DNA from: Halobacillus litoralis
Lineage (GTDB): Bacteria; Bacillota; Bacilli; Bacillales; Halobacillaceae
Assembly: GCF_009856445.1 (NCBI RefSeq)
Contig: NZ_WMFA01000001.1
Location: 992,001 to 1,056,000, forward strand
Direction of reading: 5' to 3'
Length of the DNA stretch: 64,000 nucleotides
Of this stretch, positions 53,800 through 61,866 are shown one piece after another. The notes under the pieces were generated by a model. It was not told where the DNA came from, did not search any database, and saw nothing but the letters and a program-made list of their open reading frames with translations. Position 1 is the first letter of the stretch; each line of letters starts with the position of its first letter. The translations under genes were made by a program, and so were the position numbers.

Positions 53800-54591
53800 A
53801 TGAGTAAGAAGGAATACAAAGGCTATCTTATTGATCTTGATGGAACCATGTACAAAGGTGCTGAACGAATTGAAGGAGCATCAGAATTCGTCGAACATTT
53901 AAAATCACAGGACCTGCCCTTTATGTATTTGACAAATAACTCTTCAAAAACCGTTGGTCAAATTGCAGAGAAACTCAATCAAATTGGAGTCCATGCTAAG
54001 CCGGAGCAAGTTTATACGAGCAGTCTGGCAACAGCGGAATATATAAGCAGCCAAAAACAAAAAGTCCGCGTATTTGCCATCGGGGAAGAAGGGTTATTCG
54101 ATGCATTGCGCCAAGAAGGTTTGGAATTGGTGGAAGAAGGCGCCGACTACGTGGTGATTGGTATTGACCGGGAAATTAATTATGAGAAGCTCGCTTTGGC
54201 TTGTTTGGAAGTGAGGAATGGAGCTGCTTTCATAAGTACCAATGGAGACATTGCTATTCCTACAGAGCGTGGCCTTGTGCCAGGTAATGGAGCTTTGACA
54301 TCTGTGATCTCTGTGAGTACAGGGGTGAATCCAGTGTTTGTAGGTAAACCCGAGCCATTGATTATGGCGAGGGCACTCAAAAGGTTAGGACATAGTAAAG
54401 AAGATGTATTAATGGTTGGAGACAACTACAATACCGATATCAAAGCAGGAATGACAGCTGGCATGGATACTCTGATGGTAGAAACCGGATTGAGTACTTT
54501 TGATGAAATCAAGGATAAAGAACATCAGCCCACTTACAAATGTAATGATCTTTTCCATTGGATGCAGCTGAATGCAAATGAAAAGAAATAG
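53800..54591 (+). CDS. yutF: HAD-type phosphatase YutF (NagD family)
   Basis: A 263-residue haloacid dehalogenase hydrolase. Motif I YLIDLDGTMYKG, motif II FMYLTNNSSKT, motif III/IV MVGDNYNTDIKAGMTAGMDT. It resembles B. subtilis YutF and NagD-type sugar-phosphate or p-nitrophenyl phosphatases. ATG at 53800 follows GAGGAGTGTG with GTG 53788 as an unlikely upstream start. It lies 15 bp after yutE, so cotranscription is likely. Confidence 0.92.
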   Translation: MSKKEYKGYLIDLDGTMYKGAERIEGASEFVEHLKSQDLPFMYLTNNSSKTVGQIAEKLNQIGVHAKPEQVYTSSLATAEYISSQKQKVRVFAIGEEGLFDALRQEGLELVEEGADYVVIGIDREINYEKLALACLEVRNGAAFISTNGDIAIPTERGLVPGNGALTSVISVSTGVNPVFVGKPEPLIMARALKRLGHSKEDVLMVGDNYNTDIKAGMTAGMDTLMVETGLSTFDEIKDKEHQPTYKCNDLFHWMQLNANEKK

Positions 54592-54593
54592 AA

Positions 54594-54626
54594 GAACGAC
54601 CAGAGAATTCTCTGGTCGTTTTTTTA
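54594..54626. terminator. bidirectional terminator after yutF
   Basis: AACGACCAGAGA and TCTCTGGTCGTT form a 12-bp stem with a tiny centre, followed by TTTTTT; it also ends the convergent membrane gene. Confidence 0.88.
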
Positions 54627-56183
54627 CATCATGTAGGGTCCGAAAAATACAGCGATGAAAAGGACATGCATTCCTATGAAATAGGTCAATTGAATGGGAT
54701 TGGACCAATCTTTTGAACGTGCTCCTGCCCGTAATATTCCATAAGCAATGCCTGCAAAGCCAAGAAGGAACAAAATCGGACTGCCTGGAAAACTTAAATA
54801 ATCTGGAGCTCTCGCAAGAAGCGCTTCTGAAAACATCGGGTCTCTTACCACAATGGCTGCTACCAGATAGATGAGTATGCCTGTATATAGAACCCAGGAG
54901 CGGTCCTGGTCCAGAGCTTCGGCTTTGGAGAACATGATAAAAATCATGAATAGCAAAGGCCATAAAAACCAGAATATAGAGATGATTAGGGCGAATAATC
55001 CTGAAGAAAGCATCCCCATCGTCTTTCCTGAAGCAAGGAGTAAAGCTTCCTTTGTGATCTTGTCAGCCCGCTCGATGACTTCAGGTTTGCTTGAAGCTAA
55101 TAATAAATTATGATCTTCTCCTCCATTGTCTACCCACACAACTGTTTGTTCATTAATCCTAATCGGAAAGTTAGAAAAAGACGGCGTATTGCTTAATCGT
55201 GTTACTGTTGTCGTGCTGCGATCACTGATGGTCGCCTGGTATATGTTAAATTGCGGCCCTGGCCGGAAAAGCGTTTCAGTCCAACCGTTTGCTTTAAAAA
55301 GGAGAACTGACCCACTCTCTGTATTATGAATACTGAGGTCTGTTACTTCTTTCAGCTCATTTGCAGAGAAAGGATCTTGAAAATTCACTCTGTTCAGATT
55401 AGGCTTTTCTCCAAAAGGAGCTTCAGCATAGTAATAATGATTTTGGATTTTACCGGATTGGCTTTGTTTTTGTATCGTTGTAACAAGCAGCTGGTAACTG
55501 TTTTCTTTGGTCGTAAACTGAATATCATTGACTTGTTCGGATTGTTTGACTGAGAAGGTGATTTCACCGAGTGGGTTTATGCTGTTTTTTTCCACCTGGT
55601 AGTATTTCAGTAAATTACCTGATGAGGTCACTTCATCTGTCAGTAGATAAGTACCACTGTTTGTCTCTGCCATATGTACAGAGGCTTTCGGATTATCCAA
55701 TGATATAAGCTCTTCACTAGTGGATTCAGAGACGTCCAAATTAAAAATTTTATCCTCACTTCTGTAAAATACACTGTTTTCAAGAGGGAAGAAGGCTTGA
55801 ATGTCAGAGAGCTTATCCCCTGTCTCCTGATCATACATACTGTAATAATCAGCGTAAATTACCTTGTTTTCACCTATGTAGAATTGCGTGAATTTATCGA
55901 CAGGAATATCATAAGAATTTTGTTCCTGTATTTCATATTGCTCATTGTAAATGTTTTGTTGGATACCATCTTCGGTAAGAAAGGAAACGGAGGGTTTTCC
56001 TTCGTAAAGGCCTACATTGGGGGTCCGTAAAACAGGCGTGGTCCCAATATCAAGAGCGCGGCTCCAATTCTCATCCGGAGGCTCTGTGACTTTTTGATAA
56101 TTATGAGAAAACAGCAAGCTTACAGCGACCAGAACAATGATCGTAGGAAGCAGCCAAATTAACTTTCCTCTCCAACTTTTCAT
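54624..56183 (-). CDS. large membrane protein with extracytoplasmic sensor-like domain
   Basis: A 519-residue protein of unrecognised family. N-terminal helix (KLIWLLPTIIVLVAVSLLF, about residues 6-25), then an extracytoplasmic region of some 350 residues rich in Ser/Thr with short beta-like repeats (YQVEKNSINPLGEITF, FNIYQATISDRSTTTVTRLSN), suggesting a beta-propeller or sandwich. Four or five C-terminal helices follow (LSSGLFALIISIFWFLWPLLFMIFIMF onward). ATG at 56183 follows AAGGAAGGGG. It replaces or lies beside the B. subtilis yutF-yutG junction. Function cannot be inferred. Confidence 0.8.
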   Translation of the reverse strand: MKSWRGKLIWLLPTIIVLVAVSLLFSHNYQKVTEPPDENWSRALDIGTTPVLRTPNVGLYEGKPSVSFLTEDGIQQNIYNEQYEIQEQNSYDIPVDKFTQFYIGENKVIYADYYSMYDQETGDKLSDIQAFFPLENSVFYRSEDKIFNLDVSESTSEELISLDNPKASVHMAETNSGTYLLTDEVTSSGNLLKYYQVEKNSINPLGEITFSVKQSEQVNDIQFTTKENSYQLLVTTIQKQSQSGKIQNHYYYAEAPFGEKPNLNRVNFQDPFSANELKEVTDLSIHNTESGSVLLFKANGWTETLFRPGPQFNIYQATISDRSTTTVTRLSNTPSFSNFPIRINEQTVVWVDNGGEDHNLLLASSKPEVIERADKITKEALLLASGKTMGMLSSGLFALIISIFWFLWPLLFMIFIMFSKAEALDQDRSWVLYTGILIYLVAAIVVRDPMFSEALLARAPDYLSFPGSPILFLLGFAGIAYGILRAGARSKDWSNPIQLTYFIGMHVLFIAVFFGPYMM

Positions 56184-56329
56184 CTATTGTATCCCCTTCC
56201 TTTTTCTGTCTCTTCTTGTAGTACGTAGTTAAGATTATAAAGGTTTCAGAAAAATAAAAATACGATATGAAAAATAGTCTGAAAAATCATAGCAAATTAT
56301 TATTTATGTACCTTAGTAAGCTTTATGGA

Positions 56330-56530
56330 GGAGTGTGTAAGAATTAATATAGAGACTTTTGTGCTTCATTTCCTGGGGGGCGTCAGGGGTGTCTGGGAAG
56401 CTAATCGCTTTCCTGCGGGGATGACGGCAAGTTTCCTCAGCTATCGTCCCGTGGGGGCTTGCCAGCCAGTTCATTCCCGCGGGAGCCCCACAGCCCTACG
56501 CTTCTATAATCGGGAGTTTTATTGAAGAAG
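56330..56530. repeat. intergenic element copy 6 (degenerate single arm)
   Basis: Between the membrane gene and yutG. It retains GAGACTTTTGT and a GC-rich arm with GTCTGGGAAGCTAATCGCTTTCCTGCGGGG, CCTCAGCTATCGTCC and CCCGCGGGAGCCCC, resembling the inner arm of copy 1. The terminal GACTCAGTTTC motifs are lost or eroded. It appears to be a decayed member of the same family. Confidence 0.6.
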
Positions 56531-56537
56531 ATGGAGG

Positions 56538-56607
56538 AAAATAAAAAGCAGCTCAATGAGAAGGTACGGATACATCGTACACTTCATTGAACTACTTTAA
56601 CCTTGAA
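56538..56607 (-). terminator. terminator of yutG
   Basis: On the minus strand, AGTTCAATGAAG...CTTCTCATTGAGCT forms a long stem around a GTAC/GTAC inner pairing, then GCTTTTTATTTT. Confidence 0.7.
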
Positions 56608-56620
56608 TTATTCATCTTGA

Positions 56621-57127
56621 TTAAACTTCATTGTCTCCAGCGATGGTGTGCGCGAGTCTGCTGGATGCTGCGGCTGCAATGGCCCCGACAATGTCGTCTA
56701 AGAATGTGTGGCATTCACCTGAGGATTTATCATTCAGTTTTTGTAGGATTCCTGGTTTCTGCTTATCGATATAACCATAATTGGTAAAACCGATGGATCC
56801 ATAAACGTTTACGATGGAAAAGGCAATGATTTCATCAATTCCATAAAGACTTTCGTCTACCTCAATGGTCGATTGTAACGGCTCTTCAAGCATTTTCTTT
56901 TCTGCCAGACGATCCATTTGAATCCCGGTAATGACTGCATTCTGTACTTCCCGCTTTGTCAGGACTTTATTTACATTGAAGCGACAGTCGTCCATGGATA
57001 ATTCATCGTGATATTTGGATTGTAAGTAATAGACAAGATCAGCAATGTCATCAACGGTGACCCCTCTTTCCACCAGCCAATCTCTTGCGGTTTTTTCAAG
57101 AGTGGATACTTTTCTTTCTTCTGCCAT
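56621..57127 (-). CDS. yutG: phosphatidylglycerophosphatase A family protein YutG
   Basis: A 168-residue PgpA-type protein, but the usual membrane helices of PgpA are weak. Family blocks: EKTARDWLVERGVTVDDIADLVYYLQSKYHDEL, ITGIQMDRLAEKKMLEEPLQ, and DESLYGIDEIIAFSIVNVYGSIGFTNYGYIDKQKPGILQKLNDK, then GECHTFLDDIVGAIAAAASSRLAH. This corresponds to B. subtilis YutG. Start ATG at 57127 has GGAGGTTTTTC upstream. Substrate of this subgroup is uncertain. Confidence 0.87.
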   Translation of the reverse strand: MAEERKVSTLEKTARDWLVERGVTVDDIADLVYYLQSKYHDELSMDDCRFNVNKVLTKREVQNAVITGIQMDRLAEKKMLEEPLQSTIEVDESLYGIDEIIAFSIVNVYGSIGFTNYGYIDKQKPGILQKLNDKSSGECHTFLDDIVGAIAAAASSRLAHTIAGDNEV

Positions 57128-57315
57128 AGTGAAAAACCTCCCTGCTCATCATGACTTGCACTGTACCATACCCGCGTTTATTATTGCACAAACGAGTGGT
57201 GTTATGTTCATTATATCAAAACTTCTTCCTGAAGGTGCAAATGTGTAGAAGGTTGGATCGCCTTAACAGTCATTGGCTATGATAAAATGATAAAAAATGG
57301 ATGGAGGTTCGATCA

Positions 57316-58281
57316 TTGAGAAAACCAAAAGTTTATATTACTCGTCGTCTCCCTGATGAAGTCGTGAATGCTTATAAAGAGTACTTGGATATAGAGATGT
57401 GGTCAAAGGAAGATGAACCAGTAGAGCGCAAAGTTTTGATAGAACAAGCACAATCGTCTCAGGGTTTAATGACCATGTTAACGGAAAACGTAGATGACCA
57501 AATCCTCAAGCAATCTGATAACCTTTCTATCGTTGCGAATATGGCAGTCGGTTATGACAATATCGATGTGAAAGCGGCGGAACGTCTAGGTATTGCAGTC
57601 ACAAATACACCAGATGTGCTTACAGAGACAACAGCAGACCTCACATTCGGACTATTAATGGCCACGGCGAGGAGGATGATGGAGGCAAGCCAATACATAA
57701 AACAAAACAAGTGGGAGCATTGGTCTCCGTTGATGTTAGCCGGTACGGATATTCACGGGAAAACAATAGGAATTGTCGGGATGGGGAGAATCGGAGAAGC
57801 AGTTGCTAAAAGAGCGATAGGCTTCGGTATGAGTGTGCTGTATTATAATCGATCTCGTAAATCTGAGGTGGAAGACACCCTTGGTGTGAGATACGAAGGT
57901 TTCGAAGAACTGCTTGCACAAGCGGATTATGTCGTGTGCTTGACCCCTTTGACAGAGGAAACCAAACATATGTTTAATAAGGATGCTTTCCAAAGGATGA
58001 AACCGGAAGCTTTTTTCATCAATGCATCCAGAGGGGCTACGGTAGATGAACAAGCGCTTTATGAAGCAATCATAAAGAAAGAAATTGCAGGGGCCGGTCT
58101 TGATGTATTTGAAAAAGAACCAATCTCCTCCCAGCATCCATTGCTTTCACGACCTGAAGTGGTCTGTTTACCCCATATCGGTTCAGCAACGAAAGAAACA
58201 AGATATAAAATGATGAAGCTTAGTCTCGATAACCTCGTCAATCATTTTCAAGGCAAGCCATTACTCACACCTGTTCCATAA
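57316..58281 (+). CDS. 2-hydroxyacid dehydrogenase (D-glycerate/glyoxylate reductase type)
   Basis: A 321-residue NAD(P)-dependent dehydrogenase. Nucleotide motif GIVGMGRIGEAVAKRA, catalytic Arg/Glu/His in NASRGATVDEQAL, GLDVFEKEP and PHIGSATKETR. The closest well-known types are glyoxylate/hydroxypyruvate reductases. TTG at 57316 is the likely start: GGAGG lies 8 nt before it, while the ATG at 57301 lacks a ribosome site and sits too early. Monocistronic. A role in removing glyoxylate from the AceA route is conceivable but speculative. Confidence 0.9.
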   Translation: MRKPKVYITRRLPDEVVNAYKEYLDIEMWSKEDEPVERKVLIEQAQSSQGLMTMLTENVDDQILKQSDNLSIVANMAVGYDNIDVKAAERLGIAVTNTPDVLTETTADLTFGLLMATARRMMEASQYIKQNKWEHWSPLMLAGTDIHGKTIGIVGMGRIGEAVAKRAIGFGMSVLYYNRSRKSEVEDTLGVRYEGFEELLAQADYVVCLTPLTEETKHMFNKDAFQRMKPEAFFINASRGATVDEQALYEAIIKKEIAGAGLDVFEKEPISSQHPLLSRPEVVCLPHIGSATKETRYKMMKLSLDNLVNHFQGKPLLTPVP

Positions 58282-58324
58282 AGTCCTGTTTATCTTTAAT
58301 CCTCAGCCAGATTATTAAAGTATA

Positions 58325-58905
58325 TGGCAGGTTTCTTGAAGACTCAGTTTCGAGATGTTTTTTGAGTGGATGGGGGCTGCGGGGAATAACTCGCTTTCCG
58401 CGGGAGCGCGATGAGCCTCCTCGGACTGCGTCCTGTGGGGTCTCACCAAGCACTTTCTTCCCGCAGGAGTCTCGCCATTCCCCTCCGCCCTTTGCTATAT
58501 CAGAGTCTCGAAACCACTACTGGAAAAATCAGCTTGTGTGGTTATGAGAAGTGAATGATGTAAACTCTATCCCATTGACGTTTAGCAAACGCAAATGCTT
58601 GATACAACACACTATACGCCTGCCTAGGGGGGAAGAATTGGAACCTTCCTAATGAATACAGGTGTTCTAATCATCCACTTCCCTCAACCATTCATGCTAC
58701 CCCTTTTAGAATTAGTTTCGAGACACTTATAAGGTAAAGGGGCGGAGGGAAACGGTGAGACTCCTATGGGACGTGTGGGACAGGTGAGACCCCGGAAGGC
58801 GTAGCCTGAGGAGGCTCACCGCCCGCCCCATGGAAAGCGAACCTTTTCCCGGAGCCCCTAGAATCACACAAACATCTCGAAACTGAGTCTTCAACTAAAG
58901 GGAGC
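58325..58905 (+). repeat. intergenic element copy 5 (full two-arm form, core inverted versus copy 4)
   Basis: Same outer flanks as copy 4 (TTAAAGTATATGGCAGG just before, AACTAAAGGGAGC at the end) and the same terminal GAAGACTCAGTTTCGAGA and its complement. Here the left arm is type A (TGCGGGGAATAACTCGC, CGGACTGCGTCCTG) and the right is inverted type B (GGAAGGCGTAGCCTGAGG). The roughly 200-bp middle (58515-58714) is the reverse complement, at a visually high identity, of the copy 4 middle: both share CTAGGCAGGC, TTGTATCAAGCA and CTAAACGTC. Length about 580 bp. This fills the gap between the dehydrogenase gene and yutI. Confidence 0.9.
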
Positions 58906-58940
58906 CTATGTGGAATATAAATAGGGATAAGGATTACAAA

Positions 58941-58974
58941 AAAAGAGCCGCTCCATATGGAGTGGCTCTTTTGG
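58941..58974. terminator. terminator of yutI
   Basis: AAAAGAGCCGCTCC and GGAGTGGCTCTTTT form a 14-bp stem with one wobble and an A run on one side, which becomes a T run for the minus-strand gene yutI. Confidence 0.85.
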
Positions 58975-58983
58975 TTAGGTGTA

Positions 58984-59211
58984 TTAAAATACTTGCTCGA
59001 CTTCGTAAATTCCCGGTACTTCTTGTGCAAGAGCTCTTTCGATTCCTGCTTTCAAAGTAATTGTGGAACTAGGGCAGTTTCCGCAAGCACCCATGAGTCG
59101 CAGGCGGACGATCCCGTCTTCTACATCGACAAGCTCGACGTCCCCACCGTCACGTAGTAAAAATGGGCGAAGTTTATTGAGTACCTCTTGAACCTGTTCA
59201 TGCATGTTCAA
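58984..59211 (-). CDS. yutI: NifU-like Fe-S scaffold protein YutI
   Basis: A 75-residue NFU domain with the cluster-ligand motif CGNCPSS ([21 protein letters not shown]). NFU proteins carry [4Fe-4S] clusters from the Suf scaffold to target enzymes. The start may be ATG at 59211 or 59205; GGGGAAGATTGAAC precedes both. It agrees with the other Fe-S genes in the window and with B. subtilis gene order. Confidence 0.93.
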   Translation of the reverse strand: MNMHEQVQEVLNKLRPFLLRDGGDVELVDVEDGIVRLRLMGACGNCPSSTITLKAGIERALAQEVPGIYEVEQVF

Positions 59212-59290
59212 TCTTCCCCTTTCTTAAGTATCATTATAAAACGAAACGTCTAAAAAATCTATGGTTGTCTGAGTCTCTGTACATTAATAT

Positions 59291-59305
59291 TGAGAACTAT
59301 TATCA
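59291..59305. promoter_or_regulatory. Fur-like box before yuzD
   Basis: TGAGAACTATTATCA matches 12 of 14 defined positions of the Fur consensus TGATAATNATTATCA. It lies between yutI (minus) and yuzD (plus), about 63 bp from yuzD. Confidence 0.55.
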
Positions 59306-59367
59306 TTTTATCTTTTTTCTTTTCTTTTGTAAAATAGAAAAAACGTAACGCAAAGGGAGAGAGTAGG

Positions 59368-59706
59368 ATGGGGGAACACCAAACAGTTAGTGTAGCGGTC
59401 TATGGAGCTGATGTAAAATGTGCGAGTTGTGTCAATGCACCTGGATCAAGGGAAACATATGAGTGGCTGCAAGCGGCTATTGGAAGGAAGTATAATGATT
59501 CAATGGTTCGTTACAATTATTATGATATTCATGAAGAAGGTCAGGATGGTGCTGATCCTTCAATTATTCAACAATTGTTGGATGACGAACTTTTTTATCC
59601 TCTTGTCCTCGTAGAGAATGAAATTGTAGGCGAGGGAGATCCTAGATTGAAAAAAGTGTATAAAGCCTTGGATAAGAATGGACTTCAGGCTAAGGAAAAT
59701 TCATAG
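59368..59706 (+). CDS. yuzD: DUF1462 protein YuzD
   Basis: A 112-residue protein with a thioredoxin-like first segment: SVAVYGADVKCASCVNAPGSRETYEWLQAAIGRKYN, with the CASC motif. DUF1462/YuzD members occur in most Bacillus beside yutI. A Fur-like box lies upstream, which suggests iron response. GGGAGAGAGTAGG precedes ATG. Activity unknown. Confidence 0.88.
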   Translation: MGEHQTVSVAVYGADVKCASCVNAPGSRETYEWLQAAIGRKYNDSMVRYNYYDIHEEGQDGADPSIIQQLLDDELFYPLVLVENEIVGEGDPRLKKVYKALDKNGLQAKENS

Positions 59707-59774
59707 CAGGTTTTGATAACGGTATGATATGATTAGGATTAGATAGGGTTTCATCCAAGATAGAGGTGAAGCGG

Positions 59775-60005
59775 ATGAATCCATTAATTGAATTTTGTAT
59801 CAATAACTTGATCAGTGGATCTCAGGAAGCAAAAGAAAGGCTTGAGAAGGATCCTGATCTTGATGTTGTCGAATATGGGTGTTTAAGAAACTGTGGACTA
59901 TGTTCCCAGACGTTATATGCAGTTGTAGAAGGAGATCGTGTCATGGCTGATACACCTGATGAATTAGTCGATAAGATTTATGAACATCTGGACGAAACCC
60001 TATAG
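59775..60005 (+). CDS. yuzB: DUF1450 protein YuzB
   Basis: A 76-residue protein: MNPLIEFCINNLISGSQEAK, then EYGCLRNCGLCSQTLYAVVEGDRVMADTPDELVDKIYEHL. Cysteines (C-x3-C-x2-C in GCLRNCGLC) may bind metal. YuzB/DUF1450 family; B. subtilis has it at the same place. GAGGTGAAGCGG precedes ATG at 59775. Function unknown. Confidence 0.87.
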   Translation: MNPLIEFCINNLISGSQEAKERLEKDPDLDVVEYGCLRNCGLCSQTLYAVVEGDRVMADTPDELVDKIYEHLDETL

Positions 60006-60026
60006 ATTGGTGTAGCCATGAAAGTA

Positions 60027-60060
60027 AAAAAGGTATCCTTTGAAGAAGGGTGCCTTTTGA
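60027..60060 (+). terminator. terminator of yuzB
   Basis: AAAAGGTATCCTT and AAGGGTGCCTTTT form a stem with wobble pairs, then GATTTG; A-rich on the left. Moderate quality. Confidence 0.65.
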
Positions 60061-60138
60061 TTTGCGGATACGGGATGTTTGATAAAAAGTTCTGCGATTT
60101 AGTATACTGACGATAAGAAGAGAAAGGAGAGGCTTGGT

Positions 60139-60498
60139 ATGATTCTGAATATCACAGAAGCCGCAAGTCACCAAATCAAAGAGATGATGAAAGAGGAAGA
60201 AGGAGAAGTTCGCCTTCGCTTCGGTGTCAAAGGTGGGGGCTGCAGTGGATTGTCTTATGCCATGGGCTTCGAAGATGACATCAATGAGGAACTTGATCTT
60301 GTAGAGGAGTCCAGTGGAATACCCGTAGTCATTAACCGTCAAGACGCTGCTATTGTTGAAGGTACGACCATCGACTTCAAACAGAATATGATGGGCGGGG
60401 GATTTACCATAGATAACCCAAACGCTATTGTTTCCTGTGGGTGTGGATCCTCATTCAAAACAGCAACCAATGCTGGAACCCCAGATCCAAATTGTTAA
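60139..60498 (+). CDS. yutM: HesB/IscA-type Fe-S carrier YutM
   Basis: A 119-residue A-type carrier. Conserved cysteines: first in GGGCSGLSY, then the C-x-C pair in VSCGCGSSF. Such proteins bind iron or [2Fe-2S]/[4Fe-4S] clusters and hand them on. Gene order matches B. subtilis yutM (also called erpA). GGAGAGGCTTGGT precedes ATG. It ends in a strong terminator. Confidence 0.94.
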   Translation: MILNITEAASHQIKEMMKEEEGEVRLRFGVKGGGCSGLSYAMGFEDDINEELDLVEESSGIPVVINRQDAAIVEGTTIDFKQNMMGGGFTIDNPNAIVSCGCGSSFKTATNAGTPDPNC

Positions 60499-60502
60499 TA
60501 AC

Positions 60503-60537
60503 AAACCTTTCTGTTTATACAGAAAGGTTTTTTTATT
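60503..60537 (+). terminator. terminator of yutM
   Basis: AAACCTTTCTG and CAGAAAGGTTT form an 11-bp stem with a T7 tail. Confidence 0.9.
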
Positions 60538-60549
60538 TTGAAAGTAAAA

Positions 60550-60581
60550 AGGAAGAAGCCATGATGATGGCTTCTTCCTTG
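60550..60581 (-). terminator. terminator of yumC
   Basis: AAGGAAGAAGCCA and TGGCTTCTTCCTT form a 13-bp stem; on the minus strand the T-rich side (TTTTTACTTT) follows. Confidence 0.85.
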
Positions 60582-60584
60582 TGT

Positions 60585-61571
60585 TTATGAAAACATGCTG
60601 GTCGAGTGTTTAGGTTGGACACGAGCACCAGGATCGATATAGGCTTTCGCATTGTTAACGGCTGTTGGACCTTCACCGAAACCAGAAGCAATCAGCTTCA
60701 CTTTCCCAGGGTAGGTGCAAATATCACCAGCTGCATAAATGCCTGTGATGTTGGTTTCCATTTTGGAATTAACAACGATACTGTTCTTTTCAATTTCCAG
60801 TTCCCAATTTTTGATCGGGCCAAGGGATGAGATAAAGCCGTAATTCACGATCACATCATCCACATCGATGGTTTCTACACGATCTCCTTTGACTTCTTTC
60901 AATTCCACCTGTTCAATACGCTCTTCGCCAATCATTTTTTCAGGAGTGAATGGAGTCATAATTCGGACGTTGGATTCATTAAGCTGTGACACACTATGTT
61001 CATGGGCTCTGAAATTATCTCTTCTATGGACGAGTGTCACTTGTTCAGCGATTGGCTCGAGCATAAGGGCCCAGTCGACAGCAGAGTCCCCGCCACCAGC
61101 GATCATGACTTTTTTGTCACGGAACTTGTCCATATTGCTGACGTGGTAATGAAGGTTTGTTTCTTCAAAACGTTCGGTATCTTCAATCTTCAACTTTCTT
61201 GGTTGGAAGGCTCCGTTACCTGCTGTAATAATAATGGTTTTTGTATAATGGACATCCTTGTCTGTAGTCAGCTTGATGGTTTCATCTTCCATTCTTTCTA
61301 CAGAAACGACTTCCTGGTTCAAGGAAATGGTAGGATTGAACATCATTGCTTGTTCCTCAAGGTTGTCTACTAGTTCTTGTGCTCGTACTTTCGGAAATCC
61401 GGCTACGTCAAAAATGTATTTTTCAGGGTAGAGAGCAGTCAGCTGGCCTCCAAGATGGGGAAGGCTTTCAATGATATTTACACTTGCTTCACGCATTCCG
61501 CCATAGAATGCAGTAAATAAACCGACTGGACCACCACCGATTACTGTTATATCGTATATTTTTTCACTCAT
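60585..61571 (-). CDS. yumC: ferredoxin/flavodoxin--NADP+ reductase YumC
   Basis: A 328-residue thioredoxin-reductase-like FNR. FAD motif [20 protein letters not shown] motif [15 protein letters not shown], and [32 protein letters not shown]. No CxxC disulfide, as in YumC-type FNRs. The frame extends 36 bp upstream, but ATG at 61571 follows AGGAGGTTTATT. It supplies electrons through ferredoxin/flavodoxin, for example to fatty-acid desaturase and other enzymes. Confidence 0.95.
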   Translation of the reverse strand: MSEKIYDITVIGGGPVGLFTAFYGGMREASVNIIESLPHLGGQLTALYPEKYIFDVAGFPKVRAQELVDNLEEQAMMFNPTISLNQEVVSVERMEDETIKLTTDKDVHYTKTIIITAGNGAFQPRKLKIEDTERFEETNLHYHVSNMDKFRDKKVMIAGGGDSAVDWALMLEPIAEQVTLVHRRDNFRAHEHSVSQLNESNVRIMTPFTPEKMIGEERIEQVELKEVKGDRVETIDVDDVIVNYGFISSLGPIKNWELEIEKNSIVVNSKMETNITGIYAAGDICTYPGKVKLIASGFGEGPTAVNNAKAYIDPGARVQPKHSTSMFS

Positions 61572-61754
61572 AATAAACCTCCTGATGAAAATTTCACTAA
61601 AGTACATTCTATCATAAAAAAATTTCTGATGGGAACAAAGAGGGGATGTAAACCTTTACAGATGGATAATTGATCAATAATTCCGATAAATGTCTTTTGC
61701 CTTGAAAATGGACTGGAAAAGGTCTAAGATGAAATCAGATCAAATAGTAAGAAT

Positions 61755-61770
61755 TTGTGACAATTTTCAC
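61755..61770 (+). promoter_or_regulatory. Rex-like half palindrome upstream of the NDH-2 gene
   Basis: TTGTGACAATTTTCAC retains TTGTGA and TTCAC of the Rex consensus TTGTGAAATAATTCACAA. A second dyad, TTGTG-N10-CACAA at 61802-61821, lies 32 bp on. Rex controls NADH dehydrogenase in B. subtilis, so the place is apt, but neither site is a full match. Confidence 0.35.
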
Positions 61771-61792
61771 CTGAAACCACTCAGGTTTTTTT
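61769..61792 (+). terminator. short hairpin with T run in the NDH-2 leader
   Basis: ACCTGA and TCAGGT with a 6-nt loop, followed by T7. It lies about 75 bp before the NDH-2 start and after a gap with no coding gene, so it could be an attenuator, or end an unseen short RNA. The stem is only 6 bp. Confidence 0.4.
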
Positions 61793-61866
61793 CATGTTTT
61801 CTTGTGTGAAATTAGTCACAAGTATTAGTCAACGGATCATTATTACGAGATGGAAGTGATTAAATC

